Shown here one piece after another: positions 1 to 8,038 of a DNA stretch of 64,000 bases. Position 1 is the first letter of the stretch. Every line of letters starts with the position of its first letter. The notes beneath the pieces were generated by a model. That model worked only from the letters and a program-made list of their open reading frames with translations, had not been told where the DNA came from and did no database searches. Where the stretch lies: contig CATIUR010000003.1 of the NCBI GenBank assembly GCA_949592205.1, positions 84,717,001 to 84,781,000 on the forward strand. The letters run 5' to 3'. The position numbers and the translations under genes were made by a program. This stretch comes from Helichrysum umbraculigerum (taxonomy: Eukaryota > Streptophyta > Magnoliopsida > Asterales > Asteraceae).

Positions 1-144
1 AACCTGTGAGATTCACCAACCTTTTGGTTGACACTTTTTAGCATGTTTTCTCAGGTACCCGGATGGAGTAGGATTACTCCAGGATTTTAGCTAGAGTCGC
101 ATGATTTCAACACAACTGCATTAACGGAGATTCTTAGCATTATC
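1..144 (+). mobile_element. Left half of an interrupted Ty3/gypsy LTR (host of the family A array)
   Basis: This segment is the reverse complement of a sequence close to positions 380-510 of the family A LTR, including the block that reads as caggtttg on the other strand and the 'gactctagctag' region. It is therefore part of a sibling-family LTR in the opposite (+) orientation. It stops at the TTATC target duplication at 140-144 and resumes at 26139. The 5' part of this LTR lies outside the window. Confidence 0.85.
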
Positions 145-2459
145 TGTAACACCCCCAAATTTAGTGATTTGCGGAAGCATACTTGGGTGTTACTAATCAA
201 TATACAAAGCACAAGATATACAGCAAACGACCTCTAAATGAGACGTTTTGTAAAATAATTACATTTCATAATTAAATCGTTTGAAAACGTATAGTTTTCT
301 TTACAAAAATATGTAAGCCTAGAGTCCGCGTATGTGGCGGGAGATTCTATTACATAACCATAGTTACAAAAGATAATGCCAAAGAATCTCCGTTAAATGC
401 AGTTTGGAAATCATGCGACTCTAGCTAGTAATCCTGGAGTGATCCTACTCCGTAAGTGTACCTGAGAATACATGCTAAAAAGGGTCAACCAAAAGGTTGG
501 TGAATCTCACAGGTTTGTCAGTAAATAATCAGTTTGAACACAAGATTTCATCAGTAGTGCCCGTAGGCGTATATCAAGTATTTGCAAATCTCGCAAAAGT
601 AAAGTAATCAAGTTATACCGTTGCCATGAGGCTCATAATCGAAGCTTAACCCGTAAATAATCAGTTGCTCCCGTGACATGCTCGAAATTGAGCAAGCATA
701 AGTAACGAAATAATAGTCGCCCGTTTATACATAACGGTTCGTGGTAGCGCTACTACCCCGGGCGGGGAGGGTCATTTCCCTAATGGATCCATTAACTACT
801 GTTCGCGCTTAAGTCCATAACTAACGATATATGATGGAGAGACTTCAGTAAATAGTAATTAACTCATGCAATTCCGTTTGGTATAGAAATCAGTTTAGTA
901 CTTGTGTTCAGGAAAAATAAGTAGCATGTATCTCCCCCAATAAGATAAAACAGTAAAAGTGGGGCCGTAAGACTCACCTGAGTCAAGCGGTGGTAAATAG
1001 CAAGTAGTAGTAAAGCAAGTAGGTTCTCCGAACCCGTAACCTTCTAGTGCCTAAACACGTAAGGTTAAGTAAGTAGATGTCTCGCAAGACCATCTAGGCT
1101 AGTTGTTCATACAACCCGTTGTGTTTAAATGTTGGTTTGTTCGCGTTCGTAACAAAGTATACGGCCCGTTGGTGATTTGTTATAATTAAAGTTTATCATT
1201 CAATACGCAAATTAAAGTAATTGTAATAGGAAAGTATGTTTTATTATGATTGTTAGGTCGTATCGTATAAGGATTTGAGGTTGTAAAAGTTCGACACTTA
1301 GTGAAAATGTGAGTTTTCAAGGTTCTGGTTTGTGCGACGTAGCATGCGACGTTGCAAGCGACGTAAGGTGCGACGTAGGCAGGTACGTCGCATGATGCGA
1401 CCTTCGCAAATCAATGCGACGTAGGGGGCGACGTCGCTAATGCGTCGTTGGTTCGGTTTGCGACGTTAAAGTCTACGTCGCTTCGTGCGACGTCCGCAAG
1501 TTAATGCGACGTAATAGGCTGCGTCGCTAGTGCGACGTTGAGGTTTTTGTGCGACGTAGGCCGCGACGTCGCAGAGGCCCCTGGCCAGGTGCGACGTAGC
1601 GGTCTGTTGGCCGGAAAATGTGCCGAAAATGAGTTTTCCGGTTTCCGTTCGGTCCAAATCTTTTACCCAACCCTTATATGAACATATTAAGCCTATTAAA
1701 ACCGTAAACTAGTAAAAATGATCAAAAACGAGAGATGTCGGGATTTGTCGGAAACTTACAAAGTGTCGGATGAAAAATCCGAAAAGATAGCGTTGTAGAT
1801 CGGGAAGTGGTGAACGTTTTTCTCTAAAGTGATGATGAGATCCAAGGTCGTTTAGTGGTAGTATTTGACGATTTTGTGGGATTTTTGGTGATGAAACTTT
1901 GAAAGAAAAAGAGAGGAGGAGAGATAGAAAGAGAAAGTGAAATGAAAGAAAAGGTGGGAGTTGGGGGTATTAACCTCCAACTTTCGGTCTCCGCTCTTCG
2001 TGCGGTGTTCGTTTGCTCCGTCGTTTAATCGTAAATAATTATTCTAAATATTAAAGGTACGTTTTAAAATACAAATTATTACGCGAGATTTTATTTAAAT
2101 GTTTTACAATTTAATTTATATTTAAGTTATAAAATGGTAAGTTAGTTTATTTAATTTGCGCGTTTTAATATTTTAAATTGTGTAAGGTTTGTTTGTACGA
2201 TACGAATGAATACGAAATATTATCATAATAATATTTTTGACATAACAACGTTATTTAATAAAATTGGTCACCAACGTCCTTATTAAGTTGAATCGAAATA
2301 CATTCGATTTAAACTGCGTACGATTTAACCAAATCGCATTTTTGTATATATTCAACAATATATATAATTCGATACATAAATTAGCCTAACACAGAACTAA
2401 TTACATGTATTAACGAAGAATTAGGCACTAATTCTAGTCCTAATTTGCCGGTTGTTACA
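145..2459 (-). repeat. Family A LTR 1 (leftmost; 3' LTR of copy 1)
   Basis: The LTR starts TGTAACA and ends TGTTACA on the plus strand. Read in the sense (minus) direction it holds a TATA-like CATATAAGGG at 1671-1680. Just downstream is a dense GCGACGT array (1334-1597), then a nested hairpin (718-764) and a terminal hairpin (146-193). Small differences from the other LTRs include GCGTCG in place of GCGACG near 1441, and a C within the ggttctgg block near 1325. Confidence 0.95.
1334..1597 (-). repeat. GCGACGT motif array in LTR 1
   Basis: About fifteen exact GCGACGT or ACGTCGC heptamers lie within 264 bp, on both strands. Two of them form the palindrome GCGACGTCGC. Identical arrays lie at 9228-9491, 17122-17385 and 25013-25276. 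The ACGT core is the type of sequence bound by plant bZIP factors. The array also lies downstream of the TATA-like box, so it could instead act in the transcript. Confidence 0.9.
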
Positions 2460-2472
2460 TTCTCCCCCTGTT
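2460..2472 (-). other. Polypurine tract, family A copy 1
   Basis: On the minus strand it reads AACAGGGGGAGAA, directly abutting the 3' LTR at 2459. This is the expected plus-strand priming site. The same tract is at 10354-10366 and 18248-18260. Confidence 0.9.
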
Positions 2473-2493
2473 AAAAGAATTTCGTCCCGAAAT

Positions 2494-5400
2494 TTAAGTC
2501 GAAGTCGCGTTAGGGGCAGAATCGGTGAATAAGTGGGGATACTTGAGTCGTATTTGGTCTTCCCGTTCCCAAGTGAATTCCGGACCGCGCCGCGAATTCC
2601 ACCTGACTTTGACGATTGGAATACGACTTTGTTTCAGTTGTTTGACCTCACGGTCCATAATTTCGACAGGTTCCTCAACGAAATGTAGTTTGTCATCTAT
2701 GCGAATCTCGTCAAGGGGTATAATAAGTGTCTCGTCAGACAAACATTTCTTTAAGTTAGAAATGTGAAAAGTAGGGTGCACGCTGCTGAGTTCAGAGGGC
2801 AGCTGCAGTCGATATGCCACTGGACCTATCTTCCCGAGAATCTCAAAAGGTCCAATGTACCTGGGGTTTAATTTTCCGCGTTTGCCGAATCGGATTACGC
2901 CTTTCCAAGGCGATACTTTTAAGAGTACTCGATCCCCAACTTGGAACTCGAGTGGCTTGCGTCTCACGTCAGCATAGCTTTTCTGACGATCACGCGCGGC
3001 TTTGAGTCGGTTTTGGATTTCAACGATTTTCTCTGTGGTTTCATGTATGAGTTCAGGACCAGCGAGTTGACTCTCTCCCACTTCAGTCCAACAGATCGGT
3101 GATCGGCACTTACGACCGTACAGTGCCTCAAAAGGTGCGGCTTTAATGCTGGCGTGATAGCTGTTGTTGTACGAGAACTCGCACAACGGTAGATGTCTTT
3201 CCCAATTTGTACCAGAATCAACTACGCAGGCTCGTAGCATGTCTTCCAGTGTCTGAATAGTTCGTTCGCTCTGGCCATCGGTCTGAGGATGGTACGCGGT
3301 GCTCATATCGAGACGGGTACCCAATGATTTTTGGAGTGATTGCCAGAAGCGAGATGTGAAACGGGCATCCCTGTCAGAGATAATCGAGAGAGGGACACCA
3401 TGTTGGCAAACGATTTCTTTGATGTAAATTTGCGTAAGGCGTTCCATTTTGTCGGTTTCTCTGATTGCCAAGAAATGAGCCGATTTGGTGAGACGATCGA
3501 CGATCACCCAAATGGTATCGCAACCGCTCGCCGATTTAGGTAGTTTGGTTATGAAATCCATGGTAATTTGCTCCCATTTCCATTGAGGAATTACAGGTTG
3601 TTGGAGCAGTCCGGAAGGTCTTTGGTGCTCGGCCTTGACCTTGGAACAAGTTAAGCATTTGCTGACGTACAAAGCAATGTCAGCTCTCATATTCGGCCAC
3701 CAGTAAAACTCCTTGATGCCGTGATACATTTTGTCGGATCCCGGGTGGATAGAATATTTGGACTTGTGAGCTTCATCCATCACCAAGTCCCGAAGGTTCC
3801 CGAATTTAGGTAACCAGATTCGGTCAGAGAAATACTTAACTCCGTTGGGTCTGATCTCGAATTGTCTGTCCATGCCTCGCAAGGCCTCGTACTTGAAGTT
3901 ATCGGGTTTCAGGGCTTCGAGTTGGGCAAGGTGTATTTGTGTGGTGAGGTCGTTATGAATGGTAATACTGAGTGCCCGGACTCGGAGTGGTTTTGTTCGT
4001 TCCTTACGACTGAGAGCATCAGCAACCACGTTTGCTTTGCCCGGATGATATTTGATCTCACAGTCGTAATCGGTGAGTAATTCAACCCATCTACGTTGCC
4101 TCATGTTAAGATCTTTCTGGTTGAAAATGTGTTGGAGACTTTTGTGGTCGGTGAATACAGTGCTGCGGGTACCATAAAGATAATGTCTCCAGATTTTTAA
4201 GGCGAATACCACGGCCCCTAGCTCGAGGTCGTGAGTTGTGTAGTTTTTCTCGTGAACTTTAAGTTGTCGGGAGGCGTAAGCAATGACCTTGTCTCGTTGC
4301 ATCAGCACGCAACCGAGACCTTGGTGAGAAGCATCACAGTATACCACGAAGTCATCGGTGCCTTCGGGTAGAGATAGAATGGGTGCACTGCAAAGCTTGG
4401 ATTTCAAGAGTTGAAATGCCGACTCTTGTTTATCGGTCCAATCAAATTTCTTTTCCTTCTGAGTCAGTACGGTGAGGGGTTTGGCAATTTTTGAGAAGTT
4501 TTCGATGAAACGACGGTAGTAACCGGCCAATCCCAAGAATTGGCATACCTCTGTTGGAGTGGTTGGTGCTTTCCAGTTCTTGATTGCCTCGATTTTTGAC
4601 GGGTCTACATGAATTCCCCGACTATCGATAACGTGTCCAAGGAATTGAACGGTGTGTATCCAGAACTCACACTTAGAGAATTTGGCGTAAAGCTCCTCGT
4701 GTCTAAGTAGTTCCAGGATGGTTCTGAGGTGTTGTGCGTGTTCCTGTTCGTTTCGCGAATAGATAAGGATGTCATCGATAAAAACAATAACAAACTTGTC
4801 GAGGTAAGGTTTGCACACCCGATTCATAAGATCCATGAATACAGCCGGTGCGTTGGTTAGGCCAAAGGGCATTACTTGGAATTCGTAGTGCCCGTAATGG
4901 GTTCTGAATGCGGTTTTTGGGATGTCAGCATCGCGAACACGCAACTGATGATAACCGGATCGAAGATCAATCTTTAAATAACAGCTTGATCCTAGGAGTT
5001 GATCGAACAGATCATCGATTCGAGGAAGTGGGTATCGGTTCTTGACGGTTAGTTTGTTCAACTCTCGGTAGTCAATACACATTCGAAATGAACCGTCTTT
5101 CTTTTTAACAAACAAGACCGGAGCTCCCCAAGGTGAAGAACTCGGTCTGATGAATCCTCTATCCAGGAGTTCCTGTAACTGAGTGGACAACTCCTGAAGT
5201 TCAGATGGGGCTAGGCGGTACGGTGCTCGGGCCACCGGTGCGGCACCCGGCAGAAGATCAATCGAGAACTCAACCTGTCTAGGTGGAGGTAAACCATGTA
5301 GTTCTTCTGGAAAGACTTCGGGAAAGTCTCTAACGATTGGCACATCTTCAAGTCGCTTCTCCTCCGACTTTTTCTCCGTGATGTGCGCGAGTATTGCTGG

Positions 5401-6924
5401 GTAACCCTTTCTCAGAAATTTTCGGGTTTTTAAACAGGAGATTAAGTTTAGTCTCGACCCACCAGTCTCCCCCTGTATGATCAAGGTACTACCGGCGGCG
5501 AGAGGGATTCGGACGATTTTATCATGGCAAACAATTTCGGCCCGGTGCTTGGACAACCAGTCCATACCCACGATGACATCAAAACTTCCTAATTCAACAG
5601 GCATTAAATAATTTGAGAAGGTTTCGTTTGCGAGGTTTAAAGTGCAATTAGGTATCACACTACTGGTTTCTATGAGTTTACCATTTGCGAGCTCTACAGT
5701 GTACTTAACATCTAAGGCCGAAGGGGTGATATTAAGTAGTGGGCAAAACTCATCAGATATGAAACTTTTATCAGCACCGGTATCAAATAATACTGAAGCA
5801 GTAAGATCGTTGAGAAGAAACGTACCCGTTACAACATTCGGGTCTTCCCTAGATTCCCCAGCTTTGATGACAAATGCTCTGCTACGAGCAGGGTTGTTGT
5901 TCCGTTTGTTGTTGCTGTTGTTGTTGTTGTTGTTGTTGTTGTTTTTCTGCTTAGGGCAATTATTCTGAAAATGCCCAGGACTTCCGCACCCATAACAAGT
6001 CTTCGGGGCATTGGTGTTTCGACAATCCTTGGCCAGATGCCCAAAGCGTTTGCAGTTTGTGCAAGGGCAGGAACCGTCGTGGTGACGATTGCATTTGGGA
6101 CAGTAGGGCCTGCTTCCAACGTACCCTTTCCTTTCTGAAGTGCCAGATGAATAAGCCCTAAGGGGCTCAGGCTTTCGGTTGGTGATTTGGTTGGATGAGT
6201 TGGGGTTTCCTTCCCATTTTCGTTTGTTGTTTGCAGGTGGGGCTGAAGTTGTGTTACGGCGGACAGCGTTTGCCATGAGTTCATGGGCCATACGGATGGC
6301 GTTCTGGATAGTACCTGGTTTGGATGAAGTCACCAGGTCCTGGAGTTTCTCGGGCAGTCCATCAACGTATTTCTCGATCCTCTTGTACTCGGGATCGACC
6401 ATGGTTGGGCACAGAAGTGCCAGCTGGTGGAAACGGTTGGTGTAACCGGTGATATCATTACCTTGCATCTTATGGTTCCAGAATTCCAGCTCCAGTTGTT
6501 TCAGTTCATCCCTGGGGCAATACTCACCCCTTAACATCTCCTTCAACTCCTCCCACTTGAGTTTGTAAGCATTGGCAACGCCCACAGTTTGGGCATAGGT
6601 GTTCCACCACGTGAGTGCGGTGCCGGTAAAGGTACTAACAGAGAACTTAACTTTGTCCCCCTCCGCACAGTTGCAGATAAGAAATACCGATTCAACTTTC
6701 TCGATCCAGCGTATTAGACCGATAGCTCCCTCGGTACCTGCAAAGTTTAGAGGTTTGCAGTTCTGGAAGTCCTTGTAAGAACAAGGTTTAGTAGCAGTGG
6801 TTTCAGCGGCATCGCTGTTTCTCGAGGAATTTGGTGGAGTATTCCGAGCCAAGGCTTCAGTAACAGCCTGGGTTATAAGGGAGGTAATCTGGGCATCGGT
6901 GTATGGTCGTGTCTTTGGCGGCAT
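2494..6924 (-). CDS. gag-pol: Gag-Pol polyprotein, family A copy 1 (1476 aa)
   Basis: A single open frame encodes all retrotransposition functions. Gag capsid lies at about residues 50-220. Two CCHC zinc knuckles follow (C288-C291-H296-C301 and C310-C313-H318-C323), then an Asn-rich tract (328-344). The aspartic protease has DTGA at 381-384. Reverse transcriptase spans about 540-760 with catalytic D653 and FIDD D717/D718. RNase H has D864, E901, D926 and D969. The integrase has an HHCC finger (H1053, H1060, C1090, C1093) and catalytic D1123, D1184 and E1220 (35 residues between the last two). A chromodomain-like tail covers about 1416-1466. One-ORF Gag-Pol, 2.3-kb LTRs and this tail fit Tekay/Del chromoviruses. 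There is no stop or frameshift. Compared with copy 3 and family D it carries unusual residues H543, L558, L644, L650, H676 and C794 in or near RT, which may lower activity. Confidence 0.95.
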   Translation of the reverse strand: MPPKTRPYTDAQITSLITQAVTEALARNTPPNSSRNSDAAETTATKPCSYKDFQNCKPLNFAGTEGAIGLIRWIEKVESVFLICNCAEGDKVKFSVSTFTGTALTWWNTYAQTVGVANAYKLKWEELKEMLRGEYCPRDELKQLELEFWNHKMQGNDITGYTNRFHQLALLCPTMVDPEYKRIEKYVDGLPEKLQDLVTSSKPGTIQNAIRMAHELMANAVRRNTTSAPPANNKRKWEGNPNSSNQITNRKPEPLRAYSSGTSERKGYVGSRPYCPKCNRHHDGSCPCTNCKRFGHLAKDCRNTNAPKTCYGCGSPGHFQNNCPKQKNNNNNNNNNSNNKRNNNPARSRAFVIKAGESREDPNVVTGTFLLNDLTASVLFDTGADKSFISDEFCPLLNITPSALDVKYTVELANGKLIETSSVIPNCTLNLANETFSNYLMPVELGSFDVIVGMDWLSKHRAEIVCHDKIVRIPLAAGSTLIIQGETGGSRLNLISCLKTRKFLRKGYPAILAHITEKKSEEKRLEDVPIVRDFPEVFPEELHGLPPPRQVEFSIDLLPGAAPVARAPYRLAPSELQELSTQLQELLDRGFIRPSSSPWGAPVLFVKKKDGSFRMCIDYRELNKLTVKNRYPLPRIDDLFDQLLGSSCYLKIDLRSGYHQLRVRDADIPKTAFRTHYGHYEFQVMPFGLTNAPAVFMDLMNRVCKPYLDKFVIVFIDDILIYSRNEQEHAQHLRTILELLRHEELYAKFSKCEFWIHTVQFLGHVIDSRGIHVDPSKIEAIKNWKAPTTPTEVCQFLGLAGYYRRFIENFSKIAKPLTVLTQKEKKFDWTDKQESAFQLLKSKLCSAPILSLPEGTDDFVVYCDASHQGLGCVLMQRDKVIAYASRQLKVHEKNYTTHDLELGAVVFALKIWRHYLYGTRSTVFTDHKSLQHIFNQKDLNMRQRRWVELLTDYDCEIKYHPGKANVVADALSRKERTKPLRVRALSITIHNDLTTQIHLAQLEALKPDNFKYEALRGMDRQFEIRPNGVKYFSDRIWLPKFGNLRDLVMDEAHKSKYSIHPGSDKMYHGIKEFYWWPNMRADIALYVSKCLTCSKVKAEHQRPSGLLQQPVIPQWKWEQITMDFITKLPKSASGCDTIWVIVDRLTKSAHFLAIRETDKMERLTQIYIKEIVCQHGVPLSIISDRDARFTSRFWQSLQKSLGTRLDMSTAYHPQTDGQSERTIQTLEDMLRACVVDSGTNWERHLPLCEFSYNNSYHASIKAAPFEALYGRKCRSPICWTEVGESQLAGPELIHETTEKIVEIQNRLKAARDRQKSYADVRRKPLEFQVGDRVLLKVSPWKGVIRFGKRGKLNPRYIGPFEILGKIGPVAYRLQLPSELSSVHPTFHISNLKKCLSDETLIIPLDEIRIDDKLHFVEEPVEIMDREVKQLKQSRIPIVKVRWNSRRGPEFTWEREDQIRLKYPHLFTDSAPNATST
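5892..5943 (-). repeat. GTT/AAC trinucleotide microsatellite inside gag (copy 1)
   Basis: A run of GTT triplets (AAC in the sense strand) encodes the poly-Asn tract just after the second zinc knuckle. Copy 3 has one triplet fewer, which accounts for its 1475-aa length and the 3-bp shorter period of that unit. In another frame the tract yields a spurious poly-Leu ORF. Confidence 0.9.
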
Positions 6925-7211
6925 GATTCTTCAATAAAAGAAATGAAGATACATGAGATTTTGTATGAGCTGGTAATTGTCACAGATGTACATGTATAAA
7001 AGCAGTAATACATAACATCAACATGGAAAATGACAATTAATGTGAGTTGAGATAACAAAGAATATCTGATAGATAAAGTGAGTTCAAAAGTTACATCCTA
7101 CAGAGATATTACAAAAGGTGTCGGGAATGGTTACATCCGACTAGTTTATAGAGTAGTGTTAGATAGTCTCTAGATTACGAGATAGATTACAAGACAAAAA
7201 CTACACTAATC

Positions 7212-7718
7212 TTAATGTAGATTTATTTGTTCCATCAGCGCGACAAGGCGATCCATGGTTTCTGCTAGTCGGTTGGTTTGCCTGGCGTTGTCTTCCACCA
7301 AGGCCAGTCGTTGTGCTATTGTTCGAGAGTGATCCGCAGTCTCTTGTGAACGCTGTTCACATTCTTCTAGTCGGTTTCTTACAAGTTCATCCGCACCTAA
7401 CTCGGCGGTCATGGAATCCTGGATTATGCTTACAGAGAGGTTGGTATCCTCTTGTTCTCGCTGTAGTTGTGATATATGGTCAAGAGCTTGACGAAGCAGG
7501 TAAGTCATTCGGTGTTGTTCCAGTTCAAGATTTTCGAGTCTTTGCTCCTGACGGCGGAATTGGGTAGCCAACATCGGCACCGTGAGATGTGCCGAGTTCT
7601 GAGAGTTATGTATAGGATAAGGGCTGGTTCGAGGTGACCTTGTGTTCCTCCCAGCTACTCGTGGGTTCCGTGACCCATGTGAGTGAGAGTGTGTCGGATT
7701 AGGTGGTGTGTTTGCCAT
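7212..7718 (-). CDS. Leader ORF upstream of gag: coiled-coil protein, family A copy 1
   Basis: This open frame lies between the primer binding site and gag, 287 bp before the Gag start, so it would be the first ORF of the genomic RNA. The longest frame starts at 7790 (192 aa). I prefer the internal ATG at 7718 (MANTPP, 168 aa), because the upstream extension runs into conserved leader sequence and is hydrophobic. The N-terminus is rich in His, Ser, Pro and Arg. The rest is strongly charged and heptad-like (about residues 76-115 and 133-190 of the long form), which predicts a coiled coil. No zinc knuckle, protease or membrane segment is visible. The ORF is preserved in all three units and absent from family D. 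Additional pre-gag ORFs are known in some plant gypsy elements, but I do not recognise this one. Confidence 0.7.
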   Translation of the reverse strand: MANTPPNPTHSHSHGSRNPRVAGRNTRSPRTSPYPIHNSQNSAHLTVPMLATQFRRQEQRLENLELEQHRMTYLLRQALDHISQLQREQEDTNLSVSIIQDSMTAELGADELVRNRLEECEQRSQETADHSRTIAQRLALVEDNARQTNRLAETMDRLVALMEQINLH

Positions 7719-7789
7719 TCCTGTGGCAGAGTGTAAGTAAGACGAGGCTAATATGTATAAATATATAATATCCAGCCTAGTGTCTAGCA

Positions 7790-8022
7790 CGTATCAAGTA
7801 ATGGTCCGGTTCTCTCGTGGTCAGAGTCAACTAACGCATTCCTGTTCGACACAACCATTTCAGACCTCACATCATCTTTCCTTAATTGTACATAGTTGAT
7901 CAGGCTATGTTAAATTAAAGTCGTATGATGTAATTCCTGAACCAATCATGCCTAGTAAGGGAATACTGCCTAATGGTCATAGTCTAGGCCCACTAAATGC
8001 AACCTAGTTCACTATAACCTTA
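7790..8022 (-). promoter_or_regulatory. Conserved genomic-RNA leader, family A copy 1
   Basis: About 230 bp next to the PBS is strongly conserved in families A, B (about 32395-32627) and D (about 54735-54968), although their ORF content differs. Shared blocks include ggtcagagtcaact, attcctgtt, the hairpin at 7890-7910, gtcatagtctaggcccac and aacctagttcactataacc. Conservation of non-coding leader between autonomous elements and the pol-less B suggests a packaging or dimerization region. Confidence 0.7.
7890..7910 (-). promoter_or_regulatory. Dimerization-type hairpin with palindromic loop (family A copy 1)
   Basis: In the sense strand a 6-bp stem, ACATAG with CTATGT, closes a 9-nt loop CCTGATCAA whose centre TGATCA is self-complementary. 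The 2+6+1 loop layout is that of kissing-loop dimerization hairpins in retroviruses. A 2x2 internal loop and an AATT/AATT helix can extend the stem (7884-7916). The hairpin lies 113 nt downstream of the PBS. Copies are at 15784-15804 and 23675-23695. The function is inferred. Confidence 0.6.
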
Positions 8023-8035
8023 GGCTCTGATACCA
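8023..8035 (-). other. Primer binding site (initiator Met tRNA), family A copy 1
   Basis: On the minus strand it reads TGGTATCAGAGCC, complementary to the 3' end of plant initiator tRNA-Met. It is separated from the LTR end at 8039 by GAT. Confidence 0.95.
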
Positions 8036-8038
8036 ATC

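Noticed and set aside
1466..1657. 63-aa frame repeated in every family A LTR
   Set aside because: It lies in the GCGACGT array and repeats only because the LTR does. It has no domain and would straddle the predicted transcription start.
5642..5968. 108-aa frame ending in poly-Leu, and a 151-aa poly-Thr frame nearby
   Set aside because: Both are alternative-frame readings of the AAC/GTT microsatellite and protease region of Gag-Pol.
2494..6924. Endogenous pararetrovirus (caulimovirid) origin for the Gag-Pol frames
   Set aside because: An integrase with HHCC and DDE, true LTRs, PBS, PPT and target duplications are present, and no movement protein is seen.
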